From positions 168,023 to 232,022 of the forward strand of contig SAQL01000009.1 of the NCBI GenBank assembly GCA_004020645.1: 64,000 nt of DNA, given 5' to 3'. Under the pieces are notes generated by a model. The model was not told the DNA's origin. It did no database searches and saw only the letters and a program-made list of their open reading frames with translations. The stretch is from Mesorhizobium sp. GTDB lineage: Bacteria > Pseudomonadota > Alphaproteobacteria > Rhizobiales > Rhizobiaceae. Of this stretch, positions 9,695 through 20,366 are shown one piece after another. How positions within the stretch are numbered: the first letter of the stretch is position 1; the number at the start of each line of letters is the position of its first letter. The position numbers and the translations under genes were made by a program.

Positions 9695-10375
9695 ATGGGA
9701 TTCGGGGAGGGACTTGTGCCGTCGGGCTACACTTTCGTCATCGCTGACGATCATCCGCTTTTTCGCGGCGCGCTGAGAGAAGCGCTTGCCGGCATCGGCA
9801 ACGTCGCCGGCATTCACGAGGCCGGCGATTTCGAAAGCGCCAAGGCGCTGGTCGTGGCCAATGAGGACGTCGATCTGGTGCTGCTCGACCTGTCCATGCC
9901 CGGCGCGAGCGGCCTATCCGGTCTGATCTCGCTGCGCGGCATCCATCCGACGGTGCCGCTGGTGGTGGTGTCGGCACATGACGACCCGGTGACCATCCGG
10001 CGCGCGCTCGACCTCGGCGCTTCGGGTTTCATCTCGAAATCGGCCAGCATGGAGGAGATCCGCAGTGCCGTGCAGTCGGTGCTTGCCGGCGACATCGCTG
10101 CGCCCACCGGCATCGATCTCGGCGTCGAGCGCGATCCCGAGATCTCCGATCTGATCAAGCGGCTGCAGACGCTGACGCCGCAGCAGACGCGCGTGCTCGG
10201 CATGTTGGCGGAAGGGCTGCTCAACAAGCAGATCGCCTACGAACTCGGTGTCTCCGAAGCGACGATCAAGGCGCATGTCTCGGCCATTCTGCAGAAGCTT
10301 GGCGTCGACAGCCGCACCCAGGCGGTGATCCTGCTGTCGAAGATCGGCAGCGACCCGCTGCCGGCGACGGGTTGA
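9695..10375 (+). CDS. LuxR/NarL-family response regulator
   Basis: A 226-residue two-component regulator. The receiver domain (residues about 12-125) has the acidic pair DDHP and the phospho-acceptor Asp in VLLDLSMPG. The C-terminal LuxR HTH (about 155-215) contains LTPQQTRVLGMLAEGLLNKQIAYELGVSE. A GTG at 9716 is an alternative start. It faces the hybrid kinase gene tail to tail, with only 12 bp between the stops; the two very likely form one system. Confidence 0.92.
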   Translation: MGFGEGLVPSGYTFVIADDHPLFRGALREALAGIGNVAGIHEAGDFESAKALVVANEDVDLVLLDLSMPGASGLSGLISLRGIHPTVPLVVVSAHDDPVTIRRALDLGASGFISKSASMEEIRSAVQSVLAGDIAAPTGIDLGVERDPEISDLIKRLQTLTPQQTRVLGMLAEGLLNKQIAYELGVSEATIKAHVSAILQKLGVDSRTQAVILLSKIGSDPLPATG

Positions 10376-10387
10376 CCCCTTCCGGCT

Positions 10388-13300
10388 CTACTCGGCCGCC
10401 GACGCCAGCGGCCTGACCCTGGCCATCATCGAGCGCAGCACCGCTGGTTTGAGCGGCTTGTTGATCACCGGCACGTCGAGCCTGCCGGCGCTGGCGCGCA
10501 CCTCGCTCGAGCGGTCGGCGGTGACCAGCACGGCCGGCATGTCCTGGCCGTGGATCGCGCGCAGTTTGGCGATCGCATCAAGGCCGGTCTCGCCGTCGAG
10601 ATGATAGTCGGCAAGCACGATGTCGGGTCGACGTTTGCCGGATCGCTCGAGATCCCCCGAGCCGGCAAGCGTGTCGACGCTGCACCCCCAGCCTTCGAGC
10701 AGCAGCCGCATACCGTCGAGGATACGGGCATCGTTGTCGATGCAGAGCACGCGAAGCCCGGCAAGCGAAGCAGCAGTGCGGACCGGCGCTTTCGCCGTGA
10801 CCACGCGCCGTGGCTCCTGCGCTGCCGCGACCGGCAGGATGACGGAAAAGCGCGTGCCCTTGCCCGGGTTTGAAAAGATCTGGAGTTCGAGGCGCAAGAC
10901 GCGAGCGATGCGGTCGACGATGGAAAGGCCGAGGCCGAGGCCGTCAGCTTCGCGCGCACCCTCGTCGAGCCGGGTGAATTCGTGAAAGACCGTGTTCAGC
11001 TTGTCGGCGGCAATGCCGATGCCGGTATCGATTACCTGGATCTCGGCGAGTTCGCCGCGCCGCCGCACACCGACCAGGACGCGGCCCCGGCGCGTGTATT
11101 TGATGGCGTTGGACACCAGGTTCTGGATCAGGCGGCGTAGCAGATTGCGATCCGTCATCACACTGAGTGACGAGGGCATGATCGTCAGGCCGAGCTTCCT
11201 CTCGGCGGCAAGCGGCTGGAAGTCGTTGCCAATCTGCCGCAGCAGCTCGTCCAGGCTGAAGACGGTGTCGTCCGGTTTCATCGCGCCGGCATCGAGGCGG
11301 GAGATGTCGAGCACCGCGCCGAGAATGGTCTCGACCGATTCCAGCGAAGATTCGATGTTGTTTGCGGCCTTGCCGGTCGGGCCCTTGCCGGCTTTCTCGA
11401 TCAGCGACGAGCAATAGAGGCGGGCGGCGTTCAGGGGCTGCAGGATATCGTGGCCGGCGGCGGCAAGGAACCGCGTCTTGCCGAGATTGGCCTCCTCGGC
11501 CAGCATCTGCGCCTGTGCCAGTTCCTCGTTGACGCGGGTCAGTTCGACGGTGCGGTCCTTGACGCGTTGTTCCAGCGATTCATTGGCGCGCTTGAGCGCC
11601 AGATCCTGCTCGACGCGTCCTGAGATGTCGGCATAGGTGGCGACGATGCCGCCATCAGGCATTGGGTTGGAGCGCAATTCCAGGATGCGGCCGCTGGTCT
11701 TCAGCTCCATCTGCCAGGGGCTGACGAAACTGGTGAGGCGGTTGAGCATCGTCACCCGCTGGTCGGCCGGAATGTCGCCGCGCTCGGCCAGGTGGCGCAG
11801 GATGCGGTCGAGCGAGACGCCGACCTGGCCCATCTCGTCGGGCAGGTCAAACAGCGCCCGATACTGGCGATTCCAGCAGATCAGCCGGAAATCCCTGTCG
11901 AAGACGGTGATGCCCTGTTCCATCTGGTCGAGCGCGATCTGCAGCAGGTCGCGATTGTGCTGCAGCGCCTCGGTGGCGTCGTCGAGCAGGCGGAAGGCAT
12001 CCTTGGATTCGCGGTCGTTGCGGCGCAGCAGCAGCGACAGGATCAGCCGCGCCGAGGAGGAGCCGACGGCACTCGCCAGAAGCTGCTCGGAGAAGCGGAT
12101 GACGTCCATGCTGGCTTGTTCGTTGCCGTGCAGCGAGGCACCGCTGCTCTCTTCAAACGACTGGAAGGACCGCTCGGTGCGTTCGACACCAAGATAGCGC
12201 GCGATGGTGTCCTTGAGGTCGTTGACGGTAACGGTGGTGCGGAAGCGGCGAAGGCTCGGCATCGGGCTCGCCTCGCGCGGCACGAAAATCGCCGCCTGGA
12301 TGCGCTCCAGCGGCACCGACGCGCGCGACAGCGAGCCGAGCACGAAGAACAGCGTGTTGACCGACAGGCTCCACAGGACGCCGTGGTTCAGCGGCTCGGC
12401 GACGGTGCCGAAAAGCGCTTGCGGCCGCAATGCTTCGAAGCCGAACAGGCCGTGGACGACGATGCCGGTATCGGACGCTGCGAGTGAAGGAAGCAGCAGC
12501 GTGTAGCTCCAGACGACGATGCCGGCGACCATGCCGAGTGCCGCCCCCCTGCCGTTGGCGCCGCGCCAGATCAGTCCGCCGATCAAGGCCGGCGCGAACT
12601 GCGCGATCGCGGCGAACGACATCAGGCCGATCGAGGAGAGCCGCGCGCTGTCGGTGCTCTCGCGATAGTAGAGGAAGGCGATGAACAGCATGATGAAGAT
12701 CGCCGCACGTCGCACGTTGAGGATGAGCGCTGACCAGTCCTCGTTCTCGGATGTCGTGGTCTTGAGCAGGCGACGCACAAACAGCGGAATGACGAGGTCG
12801 TTGGAGATCATGATCGACAGCGCGACGCTTTCGACGATCACCATAGCGGTCGCCGCCGACAGGCCGCCAATGAAGGCGGCCATGGCCAACACATCGTGAC
12901 CGCTGAGCAGCGGCAGCGACAGGACATAGAGATCGCTGCTGGTTCTGGTGCCGACCAGCGCCAGGCCGACGAGCGCGATCGGCAGCACGAAAAGGTTGAT
13001 CGCCACCAGATAAAGCGGAAACACCCATGTCGCGGTGCGCAGTTCGGCCTCGCTGCGGTTCTCAACGATGGTGACGTAGAACTGGCGCGGCAGCATGATG
13101 ATGGCGAAACCGCTCAAACACGTCAGTACCAGCCAGGTGGCGAGCGACGTGCGGTAGCCCATCGCTTGCTGCACTTGCGTATTCTCGGCGAGCTTGTCGA
13201 CCATGTCGCCCGGGCCGCCGAAGACCAGGAAGGTGACCATCAGGCCGATCGCCAGGAAGGCGGCGAGCTTGACCACGGTTTCCACCGCTACCGCCAGCAC

Positions 13301-13927
13301 CAGCCCATCCTGGTGCTCGGTGGCGTCAGCGTGGCGCGTGCCGAACAGCACCGCAAACAGCGCAAGCAGCATTGCGACGACCAGCGAGATGTCGCTGACG
13401 AAGGGATCGAACGAAGGTGGCGAGCCGGTGTAATGCTCGACCATCAGGCTGACCGAACCGGAAATCGCCTTCAACTGCAGCGCCATGTAAGGTACCGCGC
13501 CGATCGTCGCGATCAGCGTGGCGATCGCTGCAACGGCAAAACTCTTGCCGTAGCGGGCGCCGAGGAAATCGGCGATCGAAGTGATCTTCTCTGTCTTGGC
13601 CAGCCTTACGATTCGCCGAAGCAGCGGAAAGCCGAACACGAACACCAGCACCGGGCCGATATAGATGCCGAGGAATTCAAGGCCGCGCTCGGAGGAAAGG
13701 CCGACCGAACCGAAGAACGTCCAGGAGGTGCAGTAGATCGCCAGGCTGAGCGCATAGATGAAGGGCCGGGCCCGGTCAGGCCCGGATGTCGTTGAGCGCC
13801 GGTCGCCGAGGCTGGCGATGACGAACAGCAACGTCACATAGGCGATCGCGATGATGACGATGAACCAGCCCTGCACGGCCCGATAATCCTCCCTTGCCGG
13901 TTTTGCATCCGGCCTGCCGAGACGCAA
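10388..13927 (-). CDS. Hybrid sensor histidine kinase with sodium/solute symporter-like sensor domain
   Basis: A 1179-residue protein. Residues about 20-500 form a 12-13 helix SSS/SLC5-like domain. Next come a PAS domain (about 650-760), a coiled-coil linker, a HisKA/HATPase core (H-box with [17 protein letters not shown]-box [19 protein letters not shown]-boxes), and a receiver domain at the C-terminus (phospho-Asp in [11 protein letters not shown]). This architecture matches the NahK/ErcS'/CbrA type of sensor. The listed start is a TTG; a GTG about 15 codons in is equally possible. Its likely partner is the convergent LuxR regulator. Confidence 0.88.
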   Translation of the reverse strand: MRLGRPDAKPAREDYRAVQGWFIVIIAIAYVTLLFVIASLGDRRSTTSGPDRARPFIYALSLAIYCTSWTFFGSVGLSSERGLEFLGIYIGPVLVFVFGFPLLRRIVRLAKTEKITSIADFLGARYGKSFAVAAIATLIATIGAVPYMALQLKAISGSVSLMVEHYTGSPPSFDPFVSDISLVVAMLLALFAVLFGTRHADATEHQDGLVLAVAVETVVKLAAFLAIGLMVTFLVFGGPGDMVDKLAENTQVQQAMGYRTSLATWLVLTCLSGFAIIMLPRQFYVTIVENRSEAELRTATWVFPLYLVAINLFVLPIALVGLALVGTRTSSDLYVLSLPLLSGHDVLAMAAFIGGLSAATAMVIVESVALSIMISNDLVIPLFVRRLLKTTTSENEDWSALILNVRRAAIFIMLFIAFLYYRESTDSARLSSIGLMSFAAIAQFAPALIGGLIWRGANGRGAALGMVAGIVVWSYTLLLPSLAASDTGIVVHGLFGFEALRPQALFGTVAEPLNHGVLWSLSVNTLFFVLGSLSRASVPLERIQAAIFVPREASPMPSLRRFRTTVTVNDLKDTIARYLGVERTERSFQSFEESSGASLHGNEQASMDVIRFSEQLLASAVGSSSARLILSLLLRRNDRESKDAFRLLDDATEALQHNRDLLQIALDQMEQGITVFDRDFRLICWNRQYRALFDLPDEMGQVGVSLDRILRHLAERGDIPADQRVTMLNRLTSFVSPWQMELKTSGRILELRSNPMPDGGIVATYADISGRVEQDLALKRANESLEQRVKDRTVELTRVNEELAQAQMLAEEANLGKTRFLAAAGHDILQPLNAARLYCSSLIEKAGKGPTGKAANNIESSLESVETILGAVLDISRLDAGAMKPDDTVFSLDELLRQIGNDFQPLAAERKLGLTIMPSSLSVMTDRNLLRRLIQNLVSNAIKYTRRGRVLVGVRRRGELAEIQVIDTGIGIAADKLNTVFHEFTRLDEGAREADGLGLGLSIVDRIARVLRLELQIFSNPGKGTRFSVILPVAAAQEPRRVVTAKAPVRTAASLAGLRVLCIDNDARILDGMRLLLEGWGCSVDTLAGSGDLERSGKRRPDIVLADYHLDGETGLDAIAKLRAIHGQDMPAVLVTADRSSEVRASAGRLDVPVINKPLKPAVLRSMMARVRPLASAAE

Positions 13928-14107
13928 TCACAGCTTGGCGATCAAGTCCATCGCGGCTTTCGGCGCAGGATGGCTGCGGCTTCGGGAATTTTGCCGGCGG
14001 AAACGGTCTTTTGTCCATGCTGCAACCGCAGGTTTTTGCTATTGTGCCAGTGGAGCCAACGAGCGGGCGAGGGCGGCGGCCTGGCCCGTCAGAACAAGGA
14101 GGGTCGA

Positions 14108-14530
14108 ATGCTGAAAGAATTCCAGGAATTCATTTCCCGGGGTAATGTCATGGACCTGGCCGTCGCCGTCATTATCGGCGCTGCCTTCAGCAAGATCGTC
14201 GATTCACTGGTCAATGACATTATCATGCCGATAATCGGGGCGATTTTCGGCGGACTCGACTTCAACAACTATTTCCTGCCCTTGTCCTCAGCCGTCAACG
14301 CCACGTCGCTGGCGGAGGCCAAGAAGCAGGGCGCAGTCTTCGCCTATGGCAGTTTCATCACCGTCGCGCTGAATTTCATCATCCTCGCCTTCATCATCTT
14401 CCTGATGGTCAAGGTCGTGAACAATCTGCGCAAGCGTCTGGAGCGTGAGAAGCCAGCTGCGCCTGCGGCCGCTCCGCCGGCCGATGTTGCGCTGCTCACC
14501 GAAATTCGCGATCTCCTCGCTAGGAAATAG
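14108..14530 (+). CDS. mscL: Large-conductance mechanosensitive channel
   Basis: A 140-residue inner-membrane channel that opens under hypo-osmotic stress. The N-terminal amphipathic helix and first TM are typical ([37 protein letters not shown]), the second TM is at about 80-102, and the C-terminal bundle helix ends with [12 protein letters not shown]. An intrinsic terminator follows directly. Confidence 0.96.
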   Translation: MLKEFQEFISRGNVMDLAVAVIIGAAFSKIVDSLVNDIIMPIIGAIFGGLDFNNYFLPLSSAVNATSLAEAKKQGAVFAYGSFITVALNFIILAFIIFLMVKVVNNLRKRLEREKPAAPAAAPPADVALLTEIRDLLARK

Positions 14531-14553
14531 CCCGAAGACAGATTCCCTGGACC

Positions 14554-14583
14554 AAAACCCCGGTCGATTTCGGCCGGGGTTTT
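14554..14583. terminator. Rho-independent terminator after mscL
   Basis: A perfect hairpin AAAACCCCGG...CCGGGGTTTT just after the mscL stop. T-rich on the right and A-rich on the left, so it could work in both directions. Confidence 0.85.
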
Positions 14584-14641
14584 CTGTTTTCGCCTGTCGC
14601 AAAACGCGCTAGCTGTCCAGAAGACGAAAACGGATCTATCC

Positions 14642-15808
14642 ATGACCCTGATCGAGAATTTGCGCGCCGAGGCCCGGGCCGCGCCGGAAAGCGGCATTGT
14701 CGCCGTCATGAACCGCGGCCGCGACCGCGACGGCATGATCCCGCTCTGGGCCGGCGAGGGCGATCTGCCGACGCCTGCCTTCATCACCGATGCCGCTGCC
14801 CGGGCGCTCGCCGGCGGCGAGACCTTCTATACCTGGCAGAAGGGCATCCCCGAGCTGCGGCAGGCGCTCGCCCGCTATTACGTCAGGCATTTCGGCAAGA
14901 GCTTCGCCGAGGAAGAATTCATCGTCACCGGCTCGGGCATGCATGCCATCCAGCTGGCGCTCGATGCCGTCGCCGGGAAGGGGGACGAGGTCGTCTATCT
15001 GTCGCCGGCGTGGCCGAATTTCGCCGCAGCCGCCGGCGTGGCAGGCGCCGTCCCGGTCGCTGTCACGCTCGACCAGTCCGGCAATGGCTGGTCCTGCGAC
15101 GTCGGCAAGATCGAGGCGGCGATCACGCCAAGGACAAAGGCGCTGTTCGTCAACTCGCCGTCCAACCCGACCGGCTGGACCGCCGACAGGGAGACGCTGC
15201 AGGCGATCCTCGACCTTGCCCGCGAAAGGGGGCTGTGGATCATCGCCGACGAGATCTATTCGCTGTTCCACTACGGTGATAGTCGCGCGCCGTCCTTCAT
15301 CGACATCATGGCCGACGATGATCGCATCCTTTTCGTCAACAGTTTTTCCAAGAACTGGGCGATGACCGGCTGGCGGGTCGGCTGGATCAAGACCCATCCC
15401 TCGCTGCAGCAGGTATTCGAAAACCTGGTCCAGTATTCGACCTCAGGCGTTGCCCAGTTCATGCAGCGCGGCGCGGTCGTCGCCCTCGATGAGGGTGACG
15501 CCTTCATCGTCGAGCAGGTGGAGCGGGCGAGGGCGGCGCGTGACCTGGTCTGCGGTATCCTGGCTGCGACCGGAAGGGCACGCTTCACGGTGCCGCAAGG
15601 CGCCTTCTATCTGTTCTTCGCAGTCGACGGCATCACCGATTCACGCGCCGCCGCATTCGACATCGTCGACCGCGCCAATGTCGGTCTGGCGCCCGGAACG
15701 GCATTCGGTCCCGGCGGCGAAGCCTTTCTCAGGCTGTGCTTCCACCGCCGCCTCGACCAGCTCGAGGAAGCCGCACACCGGCTGGCGAAGTGGATGAAGA
15801 GTGTGTGA
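14642..15808 (+). CDS. PLP-dependent aminotransferase (class I/II)
   Basis: A 388-residue fold-type I aminotransferase. Landmarks are the N-terminal GEGDLPTPAFI, the NSPSNPTGWT loop, the ADEIYSLFHYGD segment, and the PLP-binding lysine in VNSFSKNWAMTGWRVGW. The C-terminal arginine motif FLRLCFH binds the substrate carboxylate. It is likely an aspartate- or aromatic-type aminotransferase, but the substrate cannot be read from sequence alone. Confidence 0.88.
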   Translation: MTLIENLRAEARAAPESGIVAVMNRGRDRDGMIPLWAGEGDLPTPAFITDAAARALAGGETFYTWQKGIPELRQALARYYVRHFGKSFAEEEFIVTGSGMHAIQLALDAVAGKGDEVVYLSPAWPNFAAAAGVAGAVPVAVTLDQSGNGWSCDVGKIEAAITPRTKALFVNSPSNPTGWTADRETLQAILDLARERGLWIIADEIYSLFHYGDSRAPSFIDIMADDDRILFVNSFSKNWAMTGWRVGWIKTHPSLQQVFENLVQYSTSGVAQFMQRGAVVALDEGDAFIVEQVERARAARDLVCGILAATGRARFTVPQGAFYLFFAVDGITDSRAAAFDIVDRANVGLAPGTAFGPGGEAFLRLCFHRRLDQLEEAAHRLAKWMKSV

Positions 15809-15873
15809 GAGTCAGGTCCGCCCGAGTGTGAGCAAGCATCTGGATCGCTGCTCTCCTCGGCCACTGTAACGGC

Positions 15874-16012
15874 ATGAATCCCGCTTCGCGTTCGCTCCGC
15901 CCTAGGATGACGAAGCGAAGGGAGGGTTCAAGCTAATCTCCGACGTCCGCGATCGTTCGTCACCCTAGGGCGGAGCAGGAGCGAAGCGGAGCGCAGACCC
16001 TAGGATCCATGC
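15874..16012. repeat. Rhizobial intergenic palindromic repeat
   Basis: The arms GCTCCGCCCTAGGATGACGAA and TTCGTCACCCTAGGGCGGAGC are inverted copies around a short centre, with further inverted GCTTCGC/GCGAAGC motifs outside. It fills the 280-bp gap between the aminotransferase and hemA, which holds no gene. It fits the short non-autonomous repeats common in Mesorhizobium. Confidence 0.7.
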
Positions 16013-16091
16013 GTGACCTTCGAAATGCCGCGACGTCGAAGAACAAGACGGCACCGGGGGCGGAGACCGCCATCATGCCCTCGGCTGAAGA

Positions 16092-17369
16092 TCAACCGCC
16101 GGACTTCGGCACCAGCAGCGGAATAACGCGGTCGCTTTCCCTCACGGCCGGCCGGCCCGCAGAACCGTAAGAGATACCCAAGGCATCCCAGGTCTCGACA
16201 AGAGCGTCCTGAAGTTCCGCGATCAGTTGATCCGAATGGAACGGCGTCGGCGTGATCCGCAGCCGTTCGGTGCCGCGCGGCACGGTCGGGTAGTTGATCG
16301 GCTGGATATAGATGCCGTGGACGCCGAGCAGGCGGTCGCTGGCCATCTTGCAGAGTTCGGGATCGCCGACGAGCAGCGGCACGATGTGGGTGGCTGAGTC
16401 CATCACCGGCAGGCCGGCGGCGGTAAGAACCTGCTTGGTCCGCGACGCCTGGCGCAGCTGCGCGTCGCGTTCGGCCTGCGAGCGCTTCAGATGGCGGATC
16501 GACGTGGTCGCCGCGGCGGCGATGGCCGGCGGCAGTGCCGTGGTGAAAATGAAGCCCGGCGCATAGGAGCGCACGGCATCGATCACGGCACTTGTGCCGG
16601 TGATATAGCCGCCGAGCGTGCCGAACGCCTTGGCCAGCGTGCCTTCGATGATGTCGATACGATCGGCCAGTCCTTCGCGCTCGGTGATGCCGCCGCCGCG
16701 CGGTCCGTACATGCCGACGGCATGGACCTCGTCGATATAGGTCATGGCGTTGTAGCGCTCGGCAAGCTCGACGATCTGCTTGATCGGCGCTATGTCGCCG
16801 TCCATGGAATAGACGCTCTCGAAGACGATCAGCTTGGCACGCTCACGGCCTGCCGCCTGCAGCAGGCTTTCGAGATGCGCAACGTCGTTGTGGCGAAAGA
16901 TCTTCTTCTCGGCGCCCGAACGCCGCACGCCCTCGATCATCGAGGCGTGGTTCAACTCGTCCGAAACGATCAGGCAGTTGGGCAGAAGTCGCGCAATGGT
17001 CGAGATCGAGGCTTCGTTGGAGACAAAGCCGGAGGTGAAGACCAGTGCGGCTTCCTTGTCGTGCAGGTCGGCCAGTTCCAGTTCGAGCTCGACGAGCGGA
17101 TTGCTGGTTCCGGAGATGTTGCGGGTGCCACCGGCGCCAGATCCCATCTTGCCGGCGGCGTTCTGCATCGCGGCGATGACGTCTGGGTGCTGGCCCATGC
17201 CGAGATAGTCGTTGGAGCACCAGACGGTGATTTCCTGGGCGCGGCCGTTGGCGCGCCAGATGGCGCGCGGGAATTTCCCCACGATGCGCTCGAGGTCGGC
17301 GAAGATGCGATAGCGACGCTCTGCATGGAGCTGGTCGATCGCGTCTTCGAAGAACCGCTGATAGTTCAT
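16092..17369 (-). CDS. hemA: 5-aminolevulinate synthase
   Basis: A 425-residue PLP enzyme that condenses glycine with succinyl-CoA, the first step of haem synthesis in alphaproteobacteria (Shemin route). The start [11 protein letters not shown] at 17369 matches the family; a longer ORF adds 12 unlikely residues. Motifs are [29 protein letters not shown], the [16 protein letters not shown] segment, and the PLP lysine in [14 protein letters not shown]. The ATG is preceded by a region with an FNR/FixK-like box, and rhizobial hemA genes are often oxygen-regulated. Confidence 0.96.
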   Translation of the reverse strand: MNYQRFFEDAIDQLHAERRYRIFADLERIVGKFPRAIWRANGRAQEITVWCSNDYLGMGQHPDVIAAMQNAAGKMGSGAGGTRNISGTSNPLVELELELADLHDKEAALVFTSGFVSNEASISTIARLLPNCLIVSDELNHASMIEGVRRSGAEKKIFRHNDVAHLESLLQAAGRERAKLIVFESVYSMDGDIAPIKQIVELAERYNAMTYIDEVHAVGMYGPRGGGITEREGLADRIDIIEGTLAKAFGTLGGYITGTSAVIDAVRSYAPGFIFTTALPPAIAAAATTSIRHLKRSQAERDAQLRQASRTKQVLTAAGLPVMDSATHIVPLLVGDPELCKMASDRLLGVHGIYIQPINYPTVPRGTERLRITPTPFHSDQLIAELQDALVETWDALGISYGSAGRPAVRESDRVIPLLVPKSGG

Positions 17370-17493
17370 TTCGGCTTCCCAATTTTTGCGTGGGATCATA
17401 ATCATTGCCCTATTCGACGTCTACTTGGCCTTTTTGGTCAAAATGCCACGCCCCAAGCCTGTTCCTAACGGCCACGGATCATGGCCTATTCCC

Positions 17494-17507
17494 TTGATGT
17501 GCATGAA
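17494..17507. promoter_or_regulatory. Candidate FNR/FixK box upstream of hemA
   Basis: TTGATGTGCATGAA matches the FNR/FixK consensus TTGAT-N4-ATCAA at 9 of 10 positions. It lies 125 bp upstream of the hemA ATG and 139 bp upstream of the divergent galE. Oxygen control of haem synthesis is known in several rhizobia; here it is inferred from the site alone. Confidence 0.5.
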
Positions 17508-17645
17508 TTTTGTTTTAGGACAATGCCATGCGCCGACGAGATCGGTTACCGCAGACACTAATGGTAGTAATGGCCTAGTGGCAGGCTTTCCAGTAAGGCG
17601 GGTGTGGAGACAGTTTCCGATAGATCTTGAGCAGCGAGGACACGG

Positions 17646-18641
17646 ATGACGGTTTTGGTGACAGGCGGCGCCGGCTATATCGGCAGCCATATGGTCTGGG
17701 AACTGCTGGACGCGGGCGACAGCGTCGTCGTCCTCGATCGGCTTTCGACCGGGTTCGAGTGGGCGGTGGCGCCAGAGGCAAAGCTCGTCGTCGGCGATGT
17801 CGCCGACAAGGAGCTGGTCGGCTCGATCATCCGCGACAATCATGTCGACGCGATCATCCATTTCGCCGGCTCCATAGTGGTTCCCGAATCGGTCGCCGAC
17901 CCGCTCGGCTACTACGAGAACAACACCTGCAAGACGCGCACGCTGATCGAGACCGCCGTGCGCGAAGGCGTGCCCAATTTCATCTTTTCCTCGACCGCCG
18001 CCGTCTATGGCGGCGCCGGGCTGGAGCCGGTGCGCGAGGATGCCCGCCTTGCACCGGAATCGCCCTACGGCCTGTCCAAGCTGATGAGCGAATGGATGCT
18101 GCGCGACGCCGCAATCGCCTATGGCTTGCGCTATACGGCGTTGCGCTATTTCAACGTCGCCGGCGCCGATCCGAAGGGCCGCACCGGTCAGTCGACGCCG
18201 GGCGCCACGCATCTGATCAAGGTTGCCGCCGAGACGGCGCTCGGCAAGCGACCGTTCATGCAGGTGTTCGGCACCGACTACCCGACACCGGACGGTACCT
18301 GCATGCGCGACTACATCCATGTCAGCGATCTGGCGACGGCGCATCGGCTGGCGCTGGAACGGCTGCGCGCCGGCGGGACAAGCCTGGTCGCCAATTGCGG
18401 CTACAGCCACGGCTATTCGGTGCTCGAGGTGATCGAAAGCGTGCGCCGCGTCTTCGGTCACGATTTCGACGTGCGGATCGGCGAACGCCGTGCGGGCGAC
18501 GCCGCCGCGGTGGTCGCCAATTCGGAGCTGGCGCGCAGCGAACTCGGCTGGACCCCGCAGCACGACGACCTCGACCGGATTGTCGCCGACGCGCTCGCCT
18601 GGGAGCGCATCCTGACCGGCAAGAATTCGGCTCGGAGCTGA
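17646..18641 (+). CDS. galE: UDP-glucose 4-epimerase
   Basis: A 331-residue extended SDR that interconverts UDP-glucose and UDP-galactose for surface polysaccharides. It has the NAD-binding VTGGAGYIGSHMVWELLD at the N-terminus, the catalytic S(T)AAVYGG...SPYGLSKLM with YxxxK, and RYFNVAGADP. Length is as expected. It is divergent from hemA. Confidence 0.93.
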   Translation: MTVLVTGGAGYIGSHMVWELLDAGDSVVVLDRLSTGFEWAVAPEAKLVVGDVADKELVGSIIRDNHVDAIIHFAGSIVVPESVADPLGYYENNTCKTRTLIETAVREGVPNFIFSSTAAVYGGAGLEPVREDARLAPESPYGLSKLMSEWMLRDAAIAYGLRYTALRYFNVAGADPKGRTGQSTPGATHLIKVAAETALGKRPFMQVFGTDYPTPDGTCMRDYIHVSDLATAHRLALERLRAGGTSLVANCGYSHGYSVLEVIESVRRVFGHDFDVRIGERRAGDAAAVVANSELARSELGWTPQHDDLDRIVADALAWERILTGKNSARS

Positions 18642-18750
18642 AGTCCCGGTTTTTCCTCCGTGGGCTCGTAGATCGAACGCAGAAGCGCTATTGAAGGGGC
18701 TGCGCGGCGAAGCGTAGACGCATTTGGCCGCGTGTGACTTTGGGGGCGGC

Positions 18751-20001
18751 ATGAGAATATTGGTGCTCGGAGCCGGTGTGGTCGGCACGGCGGCGGCCTA
18801 CTATCTGGCGAGCGACGGCCATGAGGTGACCGTCATCGAGCGCCATCCGATGGCGGCGCGCGGCACAAGCCAATCGAATGCCGGCCTTGTGTCGCCCGGC
18901 GACGCCACCGCCTGGGCCTCGCCCGCTGCGCTGAAGACGTTTCTGCGCGCGCTTTACAACCATAATCTCGGCATCAAGGTGCGGCTGCGCTTCGATCCCT
19001 ATTTCTTCGCCTGGAGTCTGCGCTTCCTGCGCCAGTGCACGCAGGCGCGCTTACGCGCCAACACCGACATCAAGCTGCGCCTGGCGCTCTATTCGCGCGA
19101 CTGCATCAACGCCATCTCGGCCGACACCGGCATTCACTATGACGAGCGCAAAAAGGGGATTCTCTATTTCTTCCGCTCGCAGCAGAGTTTTGATACCGGC
19201 ACCGACAATTACCGTTATCTCGCCGAGCACGGCCTGCCGATCGAGATCGTCGGCCGCGACCGGCTGGTCGAGCTCGAGCCCGGCCTTGCTGGGGCCAGGG
19301 ACAGAATAGCCGGCGGCGTCTATTCGCCGATCGACCAGACCGGCGACTCCAGCCAATTCACCCAAAACCTCGCCGCCCATGCCGCCGAGAAACTCGGCGT
19401 CCAATTCCTCTACGGCACGATGGTCGAAGGCCTCGACATCGAAGGCGATCGGGTGCGCGCGGTGATGACCTCGGCGGGTCCGATAACAAGCGACGCCGTG
19501 GTCATCTCGATGGGGCCGGAGAGCGGCCTGCTCGGTCGCCGCTACGGCATCGACCTGCCGGTCTATCCGGTGAAGGGCTATACCGCGACCGTGCCGCTGC
19601 AGGACGAGAGCAAGGGGCCGACCATGGGCGGCGCAGACGAGGATCAGCTCATCGCCTATTCCAGGCTCGGCAATCGGCTGCGGCTCGCTTCAACCGCCGA
19701 GTTCACCGGCTTCGACCGCAGCCACAAGCCGAGCGATTTCGCTGCCATGTTCAGGACCGGCAACGAGCTTTTCCCGGGCGCCTTCGACGAGAAGAAGGCC
19801 GAGCTCTGGGCCGGCTTGCGGCCGATGATGCCAAACTCGGTGCCGGTCATCGGCCAGGCGCGCTACAGCAATCTCTACCTCGACACCGGCCACGGCCATG
19901 TCGGCTGGACCATGGCCTGCGGTTCCGGAAAATTCCTTGCCGATGTAATCGCCGGCCGCAGGCCGGAGATTGACCCGCAAGGGCTGGTCTACGTCAATTG
20001 A
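18751..20001 (+). CDS. D-amino-acid dehydrogenase (DadA-like FAD oxidoreductase)
   Basis: A 416-residue FAD-dependent oxidoreductase of the DadA/DAO family. The Rossmann motif LVLGAGVVGTAAAYYLASDG is at the N-terminus. The C-terminal FAD contact region is LYLDTGHGHVGWTMACGSGK. The ATG at 18751 was chosen over an upstream TTG because the family begins with the Rossmann strand. It probably deaminates D-amino acids; the amino-acid racemase fusion downstream on the same strand supports a shared role in D-amino-acid metabolism. Confidence 0.9.
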   Translation: MRILVLGAGVVGTAAAYYLASDGHEVTVIERHPMAARGTSQSNAGLVSPGDATAWASPAALKTFLRALYNHNLGIKVRLRFDPYFFAWSLRFLRQCTQARLRANTDIKLRLALYSRDCINAISADTGIHYDERKKGILYFFRSQQSFDTGTDNYRYLAEHGLPIEIVGRDRLVELEPGLAGARDRIAGGVYSPIDQTGDSSQFTQNLAAHAAEKLGVQFLYGTMVEGLDIEGDRVRAVMTSAGPITSDAVVISMGPESGLLGRRYGIDLPVYPVKGYTATVPLQDESKGPTMGGADEDQLIAYSRLGNRLRLASTAEFTGFDRSHKPSDFAAMFRTGNELFPGAFDEKKAELWAGLRPMMPNSVPVIGQARYSNLYLDTGHGHVGWTMACGSGKFLADVIAGRRPEIDPQGLVYVN

Positions 20002-20009
20002 GGGGGAAT

Positions 20010-20277
20010 TAACCGTCGTGTCGGCACCGGGTCCATTCGCCCAGCACCCACTCGGCAAGCCAGCCGCATTCAAGCTCGCCAATCTGCGTCAGATTATCTT
20101 GCCTGACGGTGAGATGCCTGAAGCCGACAATTTCGAATCTCCGCAGTCTGCGGGATGGTCGTGCTCGCCACAGGTTAGTTGCCACTCCCCATCGAGATGA
20201 CGAATGACCAATTTGACTGGCCTCTCTGAGCGAAAGACGTGCCCACATACAAGAGCCCTTGTTTCCGGCATGAACAC
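20010..20277 (-). pseudogene. Frameshifted small conserved protein
   Basis: Two frames join into one plausible protein of about 90 residues. The first gives MPETRALVCGHVFRSERPVK and the WQLTCGEHDHPADCGD segment; the second continues with EIVGFRHLTVRQDNLTQIGE and LECGWLAEWVLGEWTR. The shift is near 20130-20150. Similar small proteins of unknown function (opening with a Cys-Gly-His segment, ending with a Trp-rich helix) are known in bacteria. It occupies the 366-bp gap between the dehydrogenase and the racemase fusion; otherwise the gap holds nothing recognisable. Confidence 0.45.
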
Positions 20278-20366
20278 GACCCAATGCGGATTGATATTAA
20301 TTCTCGCCAGCTACGATACCGAGAAGATAAATGCGCCTAGTACCGTGCACAATTTCTGAGTAAAAA

